Below are positions 35,797 to 43,178 of a stretch of DNA of 64,000 bases, piece by piece. The position numbers and the translations under genes are program-made. The DNA is taken from contig CAKUBE010000001.1 in NCBI GenBank assembly GCA_934636715.1, positions 62,001 through 126,000 on the forward strand, given 5' to 3'. The DNA is from an uncultured Arachnia sp. (GTDB lineage Bacteria > Actinomycetota > Actinomycetes > Propionibacteriales > Propionibacteriaceae). The notes under the pieces are model-generated. The model was not told where the DNA came from and searched no databases. It saw only the letters and a list, made by a program, of their open reading frames with translations. The first letter of the stretch is position 1. Every line of letters starts with the position of its first letter.

Positions 35797-36446
35797 TCAG
35801 GGTCGCCATCGCCGACGATCAGGCGCTCGTGCGCGGCGCCTTCGCCCTCTTGCTGCGTTCGGATCCGCGCCTCGAGCTGGTCGGCGAGGCGGCCGACGGC
35901 GTGGAGGCCGTGGACCTCGCCAGGCGCGAGCAGCCCGACGTCATGCTCATGGACGTGCGGATGCCGCGAGTCGACGGCGTGGAGGCGACGCGCCGGATCG
36001 TCGCGCGGCCCGGCAACCGGACCCGCGTGCTGATCCTCACCACGTTCGACCTCGACGAGTACGTCTTCGGCGCCCTCCAGGCCGGGGCGGCCGGGTTCCT
36101 CGTCAAGGACGTCGAGCCCGAGGGGCTGTTGCGCGCCATCGACGTGGTCGCGGCGGGGGAGTCGCTGCTGGCGCCGCGCGCGACCACGCGGCTGATCGAG
36201 GAGTACCTGGCGCGGCGCCCCACGCCGTCGGGCCCGCCCCCACCGGGCCTCGCCGAGCTCACCGCCCGCGAGCGCGAGGTGCTCTCCGCCGTCGGCCGCG
36301 GCAGGACCAACGCGGAGATCGCCCGGGACCTCTTCATCACCTACGCCACCGTCAAGAGCCATGTCAGCCACCTGTTGACCAAGCTCGACGCCCGCGACCG
36401 CACCCAGCTCGTGGTCCTCGCCCACGAGTTCGGGTTGCTGGGTTGA
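35793..36446 (+). CDS. LuxR/NarL-type response regulator
   Basis: The 217-residue protein has a receiver domain (1-120) with the acidic pair DD at 8-9, phosphoacceptor Asp in MLMDVRMPRVDG (about 54), Thr in LTTFD and Lys in FLVKDVEP. A LuxR HTH follows (LTAREREVLSAVGRGRTNAE, TVKSHVSHLLTKLDARDR). It is the cognate regulator of the overlapping kinase. A family B hairpin lies 41 bases after the stop. Confidence 0.94.
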   Translation: MIRVAIADDQALVRGAFALLLRSDPRLELVGEAADGVEAVDLARREQPDVMLMDVRMPRVDGVEATRRIVARPGNRTRVLILTTFDLDEYVFGALQAGAAGFLVKDVEPEGLLRAIDVVAAGESLLAPRATTRLIEEYLARRPTPSGPPPPGLAELTAREREVLSAVGRGRTNAEIARDLFITYATVKSHVSHLLTKLDARDRTQLVVLAHEFGLLG

Positions 36447-36486
36447 GCCGCGCTGGTTGGAATGGGCCGGGTTGTTGGAGCTGTCC

Positions 36487-36558
36487 GTGCATACACCTGC
36501 ACGGGTTCGCTTGGCTGTGCATATGCACAGCCGGCTGCGTATACGCAGGTGTATGCGC
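36487..36558. repeat. Long hairpin after the response regulator (family B)
   Basis: The outer arms 36487-36500 and 36545-36558 pair with one wobble. The centre is a perfect 20-base palindrome, GGCTGTGCATATGCACAGCC (36513-36532). The core matches the hairpin at 32937 apart from a few transitions that keep the pairing. Confidence 0.85.
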
Positions 36559-36594
36559 GCGAGAGGCGCTGACCGGGCTGCAAGAATGGGGCGC

Positions 36595-37263
36595 ATGGAG
36601 AAGCGAGCGGGCCGACGGGGCGTTTCGCCGTTGCTCGTGCTCGCCGTCGTCCTGCTCGCGGGAGTGCTCGTGACCGGCGGCGTCCTCGCCTGGCAGGTCT
36701 GGGGGACCACCGCCCTGTCGGCCCGCGCGGCCGAGCGCGAGACCGCGGCGCTCCGCGCGTCCTGGGCGGGCCAGCCGGCGCCCACCTCGGACCCGTCGTC
36801 GGCCCCCATCGTCGATCCTCCCGCCCACGGCGAGGCCGCCTGGCTGCTGCGCATCCCCGCCCTCGACGGCGAATGGCCGGTGATCGCCGGCGTCGGCGGC
36901 GACGAGCTGGCCCGCGGCGTCGGCTGGTACTCCGGCAGCGCGCTGCCCGGGCAGGTCGGAAACTTCGCCCTCGCCGGGCACCGGATCTCGCACGGCGAGC
37001 CGTTCCGGCGGCTGCTCGAGCTGAAGGCGGGCGACGAGGTGATCGTCGAGACCGGCGCGGCCACCTTCACCTATACGCTCGTGTCCGCGCCCGGCGACCT
37101 CACCGTGCAGGCCGACGACTCCTGGGTTCTCGACCCCGTGCCCGGCCACCCCGACCAGGTGCCGACCCAGGCGCTCCTCACCCTGACCACCGCAGAAGAC
37201 CTCGTACCCACGCCGGACCGCGCCGTCGGCTTCGGCACCCTGACCAAGACGGAGACCCCATGA
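36595..37263 (+). CDS. Class E sortase-like protein with Ala in place of the catalytic Cys
   Basis: The 222-residue protein has a basic N-terminus, one transmembrane helix (about 12-33), a linker, and a sortase beta-barrel (about 85-222). The catalytic His129 is present in FALAGHRIS and Arg209 in TPDRAVGF, but the active-site segment that should read TLTTC reads TLTTA (Ala200). No other Cys is present. Transpeptidase activity should therefore be lost, unless the annotation of this strand is wrong. The stop overlaps pyrE (ATGA). It may act as a binding or scaffold protein, or be decaying. Confidence 0.8.
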   Translation: MEKRAGRRGVSPLLVLAVVLLAGVLVTGGVLAWQVWGTTALSARAAERETAALRASWAGQPAPTSDPSSAPIVDPPAHGEAAWLLRIPALDGEWPVIAGVGGDELARGVGWYSGSALPGQVGNFALAGHRISHGEPFRRLLELKAGDEVIVETGAATFTYTLVSAPGDLTVQADDSWVLDPVPGHPDQVPTQALLTLTTAEDLVPTPDRAVGFGTLTKTETP

Positions 37264-37799
37264 CCGACCGCACCGCCCTCATCGACCAGATCCGGAACCT
37301 CGCCGTCGTCCACGGCAAGGTGACCCTCGCCTCCGGCCGCGAGGCCGACTACTACGTCGACATGCGTCGCGTGACCCTCGACGGGGTGGCCTCGCCGCTG
37401 GTGGGGCGCGTGATGAACGAGCTCGTCGCCGACCTCGACTTCGACGCCGTCGGCGGCCTCACGCTCGGCGCGGACCCCGTCGCCACCGCGATGCTGCACG
37501 CCCGCGCGGCAGAGGGCGGCCGCCTCGACGTCTTCGTCGTGCGCAAGGAGGCGAAGGCCCACGGCATGCAGCGCCGGATCGAGGGCACCGAGGTCGCCGG
37601 GCACCGCGTGCTGGTGGTCGAGGACACGTCGACGACGGGCGGCTCCGCGCTGACCGCCGTCGAGGCCGTGCGCGAGGCGGGCGGTGAGGTCGTCGCCGTC
37701 GCCGTCGTCGTCGACCGGAACACGGGCTCCGCGGAACGCGTCCAGGAGGCGGGCCTCGAGTACCGCTACGCCGTCGGCCTCGACGACCTCGGCCTCTGA
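37260..37799 (+). CDS. pyrE: Orotate phosphoribosyltransferase
   Basis: The 179-residue enzyme converts orotate and PRPP to OMP in pyrimidine synthesis. It shows KVTLASGREADYYVDMRRV, GGLTLGADPVATAM, VFVVRKEAKAHGMQRRIEG (flexible loop) and the PRPP motif VLVVEDTSTTGGSALTAVEA. Its ATG overlaps the stop of the sortase-like gene, so the two are probably co-translated although they have no obvious functional link. Confidence 0.96.
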   Translation: MTDRTALIDQIRNLAVVHGKVTLASGREADYYVDMRRVTLDGVASPLVGRVMNELVADLDFDAVGGLTLGADPVATAMLHARAAEGGRLDVFVVRKEAKAHGMQRRIEGTEVAGHRVLVVEDTSTTGGSALTAVEAVREAGGEVVAVAVVVDRNTGSAERVQEAGLEYRYAVGLDDLGL

Positions 37800-37871
37800 G
37801 CCGGTTGACACGCCGTCGGTTCCGTGGGCGCGTCCGGTACCGTGAGTGCTGATCGTTAGGAGAATCAGACC

Positions 37872-38558
37872 ATGATCTACGTCCTCATCGTGCTCGTGCT
37901 CGTCGTGCTGGGCGTCCTCGCCTGGGGCGTGGGCGCGTACAACGGTTTCGTCCGCAGCCGCAACGTGATCCAGGAGTCCTGGCGTCAGATCGACGTCGAG
38001 CTCAACCGCCGCTACGACCTCATCCCCAACCTGGTGGAGACGGTGCGCGGCTACGCGGCGCACGAGCGCAACACGCTGGAGCAGATCACCGCGCTGCGCA
38101 ACCAGGCCCGCGCCATCGCCGGACAGACCTCCGGGCAGCCGAGCGAGCAGCGCGCCGCGGTCGAGTCCGAGCTGACCCAGGCGGTGCACAACCTGCTCGT
38201 GTCCGTCGAGGCCTACCCCGACCTGAAGTCGAACACGAACTTCCTCGAGCTGCAGCGCGAGTTGACCGACACGGAGGACCGCATCGCGGCTGCGCGCCGG
38301 TTCTACAACGCGAATGTGCGCGACTACAACACGCGCATCGAGTCCGTGCCGAGCAACATCATCGCCGGCTACGCCAAGTTCGAGAAGGCCACGTACTTCG
38401 AGGTCAACGATCCGGCCGTGCGCCAGGCGCCCGGCGTGAACTTCGGCGAGATCTCGCAGCGCCCCGCGTCCGCGCCGCAGGTCGGCCAGGGCCTCTCGCA
38501 GGAGCCCCCGGTCCAGGCGCCGCAGATCCAGCAGCAGCCGTTCGAGCAGGAGCGCTAG
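37872..38558 (+). CDS. lemA: LemA family protein
   Basis: The 228-residue protein has an N-terminal membrane helix (3-22), then the LemA helical bundle (AYNGFVRSRNVIQESWRQID, NRRYDLIPNLVETVRGYAAHE, LKSNTNFLELQRELTDTEDRIAAARRFYN split across 115-150, VPSNIIAG). A Gln/Pro-rich tail follows. LemA proteins are cell-envelope proteins whose role is poorly defined. TAGGAGAA provides the RBS, and TACCGT upstream may be a -10 box. A very large hairpin follows. Confidence 0.92.
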   Translation: MIYVLIVLVLVVLGVLAWGVGAYNGFVRSRNVIQESWRQIDVELNRRYDLIPNLVETVRGYAAHERNTLEQITALRNQARAIAGQTSGQPSEQRAAVESELTQAVHNLLVSVEAYPDLKSNTNFLELQRELTDTEDRIAAARRFYNANVRDYNTRIESVPSNIIAGYAKFEKATYFEVNDPAVRQAPGVNFGEISQRPASAPQVGQGLSQEPPVQAPQIQQQPFEQER

Positions 38559-38597
38559 TCGACGCTTGGCTCGCGGGCCTCGACTTAGTCTTGTGGC

Positions 38598-38714
38598 GCG
38601 GAGCTGGCGATCAAGGTCCGGCGGCGTCCCTGGTGCCAGTGTCCTTGTCAGGATCTGTTTGGTCTCGGTGCATGGGTTTTTTTAGCGCCGCCGGACCTTG
38701 ATCCCCAGCTCCGC
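38598..38714. repeat. Giant inverted repeat (29-bp arms) after lemA
   Basis: The arms 38598-38626 and 38686-38714 pair at 28 of 29 positions. The 59-base loop (38627-38685) includes GGTTTTTTTAG. This and the next hairpin account for most of the 344-base lemA-yceI gap, which has no credible gene. It could be a terminator, a structured small RNA or a MITE-like element. Confidence 0.85.
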
Positions 38715-38780
38715 TCAACGTTCGCCTTGCGCTCTGGCCAGCTCGCGGCGCGCCGCTGGGGGTGAAAAACCTCGTCACAT

Positions 38781-38810
38781 GACAGCCCGGCCCCCGTGGG
38801 TCGGGCTGTC
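38781..38810. terminator. Hairpin upstream of yceI
   Basis: GACAGCCCG / CGGGCTGTC forms a perfect 9-bp stem with a 12-base loop. No T-run follows. It insulates yceI from lemA or marks a small transcript. Confidence 0.5.
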
Positions 38811-38844
38811 GCGTCTGCTCAGGGCGAACGGGGCGACGCAGTAG

Positions 38845-38873
38845 TTGAAGTCTCAACCAATTGGGGCTAGTGT
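38845..38873 (+). promoter_or_regulatory. yceI promoter
   Basis: TTGAAG (38845-38850) and TAGTGT (38868-38873) have an exact 17-base spacer. The start codon follows 30 bases later with an AAGGACC RBS. Confidence 0.65.
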
Positions 38874-38902
38874 GGGATCACAAGCCAAGAAAGGACCTCA
38901 CA

Positions 38903-39445
38903 ATGAGCCTCGCCGATCTCCAGGGCACCTTCGTCCTCGACCCCACCCACACCACGCTCTCCTTCGTGACCCGCCACGCGATGGTCACCAAGGTCCGCGG
39001 CTCCTTCGAGAAGTTCGAGGGCCAGGCCATCGTCGACGGCTCCAGCCCTGAGACGTCCTCGCTGAGCGTGAACATCGACGTCGCGTCGGTCACCACCCGC
39101 AACGCGGACCGCGACGCGCACCTGCGCTCCGCCGACTTCTTCGACGTCGAGCGGTTCCCGAACATGGTCTTCGTGAGCACCAACATCGCCGTCGACGGCG
39201 ACGTGGTCGAGGTGACCGGTGACCTCACCATCAAGGACGTCACCAACTCCGTCACCTTCCCGCTCGAGTACCAGGGCTCCGCGAAGGACCCGTTCGGCAA
39301 CGTGCGCGTCGGCTTCGAGGGTTCCGTGCAGGTGCTCCGCTCCGACTTCGGCCTCACCTGGAACGCCGCGCTCGAGACCGGCGGCTTCCTCGTCTCCGAC
39401 AAGGTCACCCTCGAGCTGGAGATCTCCGCGATCCAGACCGCCTGA
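38903..39445 (+). CDS. YceI family lipid/isoprenoid-binding protein
   Basis: The 180-residue protein is a YceI lipocalin-like beta-barrel: FVLDPTHTTLSFVTRHAMVTKVRG at the start, DVASVTTRNADRDAHLRSADFF, VTGDLTIKDVTNSVTFPLE, and FGLTWNAALETGGFLVSDKVTLELE at the end (each typical of the family). It probably binds a polyisoprenoid or amphipathic molecule. There is no signal peptide. It has its own promoter at 38845-38873. Confidence 0.93.
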   Translation: MSLADLQGTFVLDPTHTTLSFVTRHAMVTKVRGSFEKFEGQAIVDGSSPETSSLSVNIDVASVTTRNADRDAHLRSADFFDVERFPNMVFVSTNIAVDGDVVEVTGDLTIKDVTNSVTFPLEYQGSAKDPFGNVRVGFEGSVQVLRSDFGLTWNAALETGGFLVSDKVTLELEISAIQTA

Positions 39446-39451
39446 TACCTT
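39446..39451 (+). promoter_or_regulatory. Putative -10 box for the SPOUT methyltransferase
   Basis: TACCTT overlaps the yceI stop region and ends six bases before the GTG start at 39458. Confidence 0.4.
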
Positions 39452-39457
39452 CTTCGG

Positions 39458-40135
39458 GTGACCGACGAGCCCCACGACCCGACCGCGCCAGCGGTGGGCG
39501 TGGGGCCGCACTCGTTTCCGTGGCCCGACGACGACCGGCTCGACCCCGCGCTCCTGCGAGACGGCGACCGGCGCAACGTCGTCGACGCGTACCGCTACTG
39601 GCGGTTGGACGCCATCGTCGCCGACCTCGACCGCACCCGCAGCCGCCTGCACGTCGCCATCCAGAACTGGGAGCACGACTTCAACATCGGCTCGATGGTG
39701 CGCACGGCCAACGCGTTCAACGTCGCGGCCGTACACATCGTCGGGCGTCGACGGTGGAACCGTCGCGGGGCGATGGTCACCGACCGCTACCTGCACGTCC
39801 ACCACCACGACGACGAGGCCGCGCTCTTCGCCTGGCTGTCGAAGCGGGCAGTGACGCCCGTCGGCGTCGACAATCTCCCCGGCTCGGTCCCGCTCGAGAC
39901 CGCGGCCCTGCCTGCTGACTGCTGCCTGATCTTCGGCTCGGAGGGCCCCGGCCTGACCGACGACATGGTCGGCGGCTGCGACGCGCTCGTCGCCATCACG
40001 CAGCACGGCTCGACCCGTTCCATGAACGCGGGCGCGGCCGCGGCCATCGCGATGTACCACTGGCAGCTGCACCACGGCCCGGCCGCGAAGGCGGGTGGAC
40101 CCGACGCCGTCGGAACGGCTCCCTCGGCCGACTAG
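39458..40135 (+). CDS. SpoU/TrmH-type (SPOUT) RNA 2'-O-methyltransferase
   Basis: The 225-residue enzyme has the three SPOUT motifs: NWEHDFNIGSMVRTANAFNV (motif 1, Asn/Arg), LIFGSEGPGLTDDMV (motif 2) and ITQHGSTRSMNAGAAAAIAMY (motif 3), which form the trefoil-knot SAM site. The target is rRNA or tRNA; sequence alone does not say which. The N-terminal 60 residues are a short extension with VVDAYRYWRLDAIV. GTG start, apparently leaderless. Confidence 0.92.
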   Translation: MTDEPHDPTAPAVGVGPHSFPWPDDDRLDPALLRDGDRRNVVDAYRYWRLDAIVADLDRTRSRLHVAIQNWEHDFNIGSMVRTANAFNVAAVHIVGRRRWNRRGAMVTDRYLHVHHHDDEAALFAWLSKRAVTPVGVDNLPGSVPLETAALPADCCLIFGSEGPGLTDDMVGGCDALVAITQHGSTRSMNAGAAAAIAMYHWQLHHGPAAKAGGPDAVGTAPSAD

Positions 40136-40138
40136 AGT
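40133..40138 (+). promoter_or_regulatory. Putative -10 box for the 40146 gene
   Basis: TAGAGT overlaps the methyltransferase stop and ends seven bases before the ATG. Confidence 0.4.
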
Positions 40139-40145
40139 TGCCGCC

Positions 40146-40682
40146 ATGCCAGATCGCTTCTCGGCGGGCCTCACCCCGCTGCCGACCGCGGCCCGCGTCA
40201 CCCGCCAGCGCGGCGCGCTGCGCTGGCGCATCGGGTCGACGATCGTCTCCGCGCTGCTGCTCGGCGCCGTGATCTGGTTCCTCGGGCGCGACTGGCCGCC
40301 GGCGTGGACGTACACGTTCATCGGGCTGTGGGTGGCGTCGTCGGCCTTCTGGCTCACGGTCTCCATCGTGGGCCTCTACCGCGCCAAGCGTGATCTGGCG
40401 CGCATCCAGGAGGGGGTCGCCTTCCACTTCGACATGGTCGGCGTCGAGTTCGTCAACCCCGCCGCCGGTCAGGTCCCGTGGGACGACGTCACCGCGCTCC
40501 ACCTCGTCGGCCGCAGCGGCGGCGCCGGTCCCGCCGTCGCGGTCCTCGCTCAGGGCACGGAGCTGGCGCGCGTCCCGCTGAGCTTCCTCGACGCCAGCCC
40601 GGCGGTCATCGACTCCGCCGCGCGGGCCTACTCCCTCGGGCGCGTATACCTCGACGTGTCGGCGCTGGACCGGGTGTTCTGA
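40146..40682 (+). CDS. Small membrane protein with PH-like tail, unknown function
   Basis: The 178-residue protein has two transmembrane helices (about 30-49 and 58-78) and then a soluble domain (about 85-178) of alternating strands: ARIQEGVAFHFDMVGVEFVN, VPWDDVTALHLVGRS. This recalls bacterial PH/YcxB-like domains. I do not recognise a named family. It sits alone between the methyltransferase and fba genes. Confidence 0.7.
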   Translation: MPDRFSAGLTPLPTAARVTRQRGALRWRIGSTIVSALLLGAVIWFLGRDWPPAWTYTFIGLWVASSAFWLTVSIVGLYRAKRDLARIQEGVAFHFDMVGVEFVNPAAGQVPWDDVTALHLVGRSGGAGPAVAVLAQGTELARVPLSFLDASPAVIDSAARAYSLGRVYLDVSALDRVF

Positions 40683-40788
40683 CGGGAAGGACCACGGAAC
40701 GGACCCCGGCTTCCCCGCTGGGAGACCTGTCGCGATAGGCTGAGCCCCGTTCCGAAACCGTGAGGTTACATCGAGAAAAGGGGCTTCC

Positions 40789-41814
40789 ATGCCAGTTGCA
40801 ACTCCCGAGGTTTACGCGGAGATGATCGACAGGGCCAAGGCGGGCAAGTTCGCCTACCCGGCCATCAACGTCTCGTCGTCGCAGACCCTGAATGCCGCCC
40901 TCCAGGGCTTCACCGAGGCCGGCTCCGACGGCATCCTCCAGGTCTCGACCGGTGGCGCCGAGTACTTCTCCGGCCCGACCATCAAGGACAAGGTGACCGG
41001 CGCCGCCGCATTCGCCGTGTACGCCCAGGAGGTCGCGAAGAACTACCCGATCACCGTCGCGCTGCACACCGACCACTGCCCCAAGGACAAGCTGGACGGC
41101 TTCGTGCGTCCCCTGCTCGCCATCTCGGAGGAGCGCGTCGCCCGCGGCGAGCTGCCCCTGTTCCAGTCGCACATGTGGGACGGCTCCGCGGTCCCGATGG
41201 AGGAGAACCTCCAGATCGCCGACGAGCTGCTCTCCCGCACGTCCAAGGCGAACATCATCCTCGAGATCGAGGTCGGCGTCGTCGGCGGCGAAGAGGACGG
41301 CGTGACCGCCGAGATCAACGACAAGCTGTACACCACCATCGAGGACGGCCTCCGCACGGTCGAGGTCCTCGGCCTCGGTGAGAAGGGCCGCTACATCACG
41401 GCGCTCACGTTCGGCAACGTGCACGGCGTGTACAAGCCGGGCGCGGTCAAGCTGCGTCCCGCGGTGCTCAAGGAGATCCAGGACGCCGTCGGCGCCAAGT
41501 ACGGCAAGGAGTCGCCGTTCGACCTCGTCTTCCATGGCGGCTCGGGCTCGACCGCCCAGGAGATCTCCGACGCGGTCGACTTCGGTGTCATCAAGATGAA
41601 CATCGATACGGACACGCAGTACGCCTTCACCCGCCCCGTCGTGGACCACATGTTCCGCAACTACGACGGCGTGCTGAAGGTCGACGGCGAGGTCGGCAAC
41701 AAGAAGGCCTACGACCCGCGTGCGTGGGGCAAGGCCGCCGAGGCCGGCATGGCCGCCCGCATCCGTGAGGCTTGCGAGCAGCTCCGCTCCGCCGGCACCT
41801 CGATCGGCAAGTAA
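40789..41814 (+). CDS. fba: Fructose-bisphosphate aldolase, class II
   Basis: The 341-residue zinc enzyme of glycolysis and gluconeogenesis has YPAINVSSSQTLNAALQGF, the metal ligands in VALHTDHCPK, the catalytic region LFQSHMWDGSAVP, EIEVGVVGGEEDG, TFGNVHGVYKPG (His ligand) and VFHGGSGSTAQEI, plus INMNIDTDTQ-type phosphate binding (KMNIDTDTQYAF). Length fits the long class II type of actinobacteria. AAAAGGGG RBS. A dispersed repeat and a strong intrinsic terminator follow. Confidence 0.96.
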   Translation: MPVATPEVYAEMIDRAKAGKFAYPAINVSSSQTLNAALQGFTEAGSDGILQVSTGGAEYFSGPTIKDKVTGAAAFAVYAQEVAKNYPITVALHTDHCPKDKLDGFVRPLLAISEERVARGELPLFQSHMWDGSAVPMEENLQIADELLSRTSKANIILEIEVGVVGGEEDGVTAEINDKLYTTIEDGLRTVEVLGLGEKGRYITALTFGNVHGVYKPGAVKLRPAVLKEIQDAVGAKYGKESPFDLVFHGGSGSTAQEISDAVDFGVIKMNIDTDTQYAFTRPVVDHMFRNYDGVLKVDGEVGNKKAYDPRAWGKAAEAGMAARIREACEQLRSAGTSIGK

Positions 41815-41816
41815 CG

Positions 41817-41857
41817 CTCCTTGAGCCCGGCGCCCGCGCGCGGCGCCGGCCGAGGAT
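41817..41857. repeat. Dispersed palindromic repeat after fba
   Basis: CTCCTTGAGCCCGGCGCC...GGCGCCGGCCGAG is a shortened copy of the family (the GTGTCGAAACC box is degenerate). It starts three bases after the stop. Confidence 0.6.
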
Positions 41858-41861
41858 CGAG

Positions 41862-41907
41862 AGCAGGGCAGGTACTCGCGTGGGTCCCTGCCCTGCTTTC
41901 TTTCCGC
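41862..41907 (+). terminator. Intrinsic terminator of fba
   Basis: The 11-bp stem AGCAGGGCAGG / CCTGCCCTGCT is followed by TTCTTTCC. It is one of the two classical T-rich terminators I can see in the window, the other being at 54829. Confidence 0.8.
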
Positions 41908-41921
41908 TCCCGCCGCCCCTT

Positions 41922-41997
41922 CCGTGCACAAATCTCTGTATACGTGGAGGAATCCCTATATCGCCGCACGTTCACGCATACAGAGATTTGTGCACGG
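41922..41997. repeat. Long hairpin between fba and LLM gene (family A)
   Basis: The arms 41922-41941 and 41978-41997 pair perfectly over 20 bp and continue for four more pairs after one mismatch. The loop contains GAGGAATCCCTATAT. Arms and loop match the element at 51718. Confidence 0.9.
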
Positions 41998-42061
41998 GCG
42001 GGAAAGTTGAAAGTTCTACAAAATCGGGAATGTTCCCAGGGTCCCGTTCGTTGGGATCGAC

Positions 42062-43114
42062 GTGAGAGCTTTCGGATTCCTGTCCTTCGGGCACTATTCA
42101 CCGGCGCCCGGGTCGCGGACGCGGACGGCCGGCGAGATGCTGAAGCAGACCGTCGAGATCGCCGAGGGCGCCGACGAGATCGGCGTCAACGGCGCGTACG
42201 TCCGCGTGCACCACTTCGCGCGGCAGGCGGCGTCGCCGATCCCGCTGCTGACGGCCATGGCGGCGCGGACCTCGCGGATCGAGGTCGGCACCGGCGTCAT
42301 CGACCTGCGTTACGAGAACCCGCTGTACCTGGCGGAGGAGGCGGCGGCGCTCGACCTCCTCGCCGACGGGCGCCTGGCGCTCGGCGTGAGCCGCGGATCG
42401 CCCGAGACCGCGATGCGCGGGTACGAGGCGTTCGGCTACACGGGATCGTCGGACCCTCGCGGTGCGGACATCGCGCGCGACCACTTCGCGCGGTTCTGGG
42501 CGGCCGTCAACGGGGAGAAGATCGTCGACGCCGACCCGCGCATGGCGCCGCCCGGCAGGCTCTCGATCGAGCCGAAGTCCGCGACGCTGCCCGAGCACAT
42601 CTGGTGGGGAAGCGGCTCGCGCGACACCGCCGAATGGGCCGGCAGGATGGGCCTCAACATGATGAGCTCGACCCTGCTGACCGAGGCGACCGGGCAGCCG
42701 TTCCACGAACTGCAGGCCGAGCAGATCCGCCTGTTCCGCGACGCCTGGCGCGAAGCGGGCCACCAGCGAACCCCTCGCGTGTCCGTCTCCCGCAGCGTGT
42801 TCCCCATTGTCAGCGACCTCGATGCCGCGTACTTCGGCAACGGGGGTCGTGGCGACCGCGACCAGATCGGGATCATCGACGACATGCGCTCGACGTTCGG
42901 CAAGACCTACGCCGACACCCCCGACCGGCTCGTCGAGCAGCTCCTCGCCGACGACGCGGTGATGTCCGCGGACACGCTCATGCTGACCATCCCCAACCAG
43001 CTCGGCCCCGAGTACAACCTCCACGTCCTGGAGTCCTTCGCCACGCACGTGGCCCCCGGGTTGGGCTGGGTGCCCAACACCGAGGGCCCGGTGCGTGGAG
43101 ACGTGCCGGCTTAG
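42062..43114 (+). CDS. LLM-class flavin-dependent oxidoreductase (luciferase-like)
   Basis: The 350-residue TIM-barrel protein has FGFLSFGHYSP at the N-terminus, WVRVHHF-like AYVRVHHFARQAASP, TSRIEVGTGVIDLRYENPLYLAEEAAALD (split across residues 70-100), GRLALGVSRGSPE and WWGSGSRDTAEWAG. These enzymes use FMN or F420 to oxidise a range of substrates; the substrate is unknown. The GTG start at 42062 has no obvious RBS or leaderless box. Confidence 0.9.
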   Translation: MRAFGFLSFGHYSPAPGSRTRTAGEMLKQTVEIAEGADEIGVNGAYVRVHHFARQAASPIPLLTAMAARTSRIEVGTGVIDLRYENPLYLAEEAAALDLLADGRLALGVSRGSPETAMRGYEAFGYTGSSDPRGADIARDHFARFWAAVNGEKIVDADPRMAPPGRLSIEPKSATLPEHIWWGSGSRDTAEWAGRMGLNMMSSTLLTEATGQPFHELQAEQIRLFRDAWREAGHQRTPRVSVSRSVFPIVSDLDAAYFGNGGRGDRDQIGIIDDMRSTFGKTYADTPDRLVEQLLADDAVMSADTLMLTIPNQLGPEYNLHVLESFATHVAPGLGWVPNTEGPVRGDVPA

Positions 43115-43120
43115 GTCTCT

Positions 43121-43171
43121 TGGTTTCGACACGGGCCCGGCGCTTCGCGCGGGGGCCCAGCTCAACCGGCG
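43121..43171. repeat. Dispersed palindromic repeat (inverted) between convergent genes
   Basis: TGGTTTCGACACGGGCCCGG...GGGGGCCCAGCTCAACCGG lies in the 64-base gap between the LLM stop and the subtilase stop. Confidence 0.75.
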
Positions 43172-43178
43172 GTAGTTG

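Noticed and set aside
38598..38714. Retron msr-msd or tRNA-like gene in the giant hairpin
   Set aside because: No reverse transcriptase gene nearby and no cloverleaf or conserved branching-G arrangement recognised.
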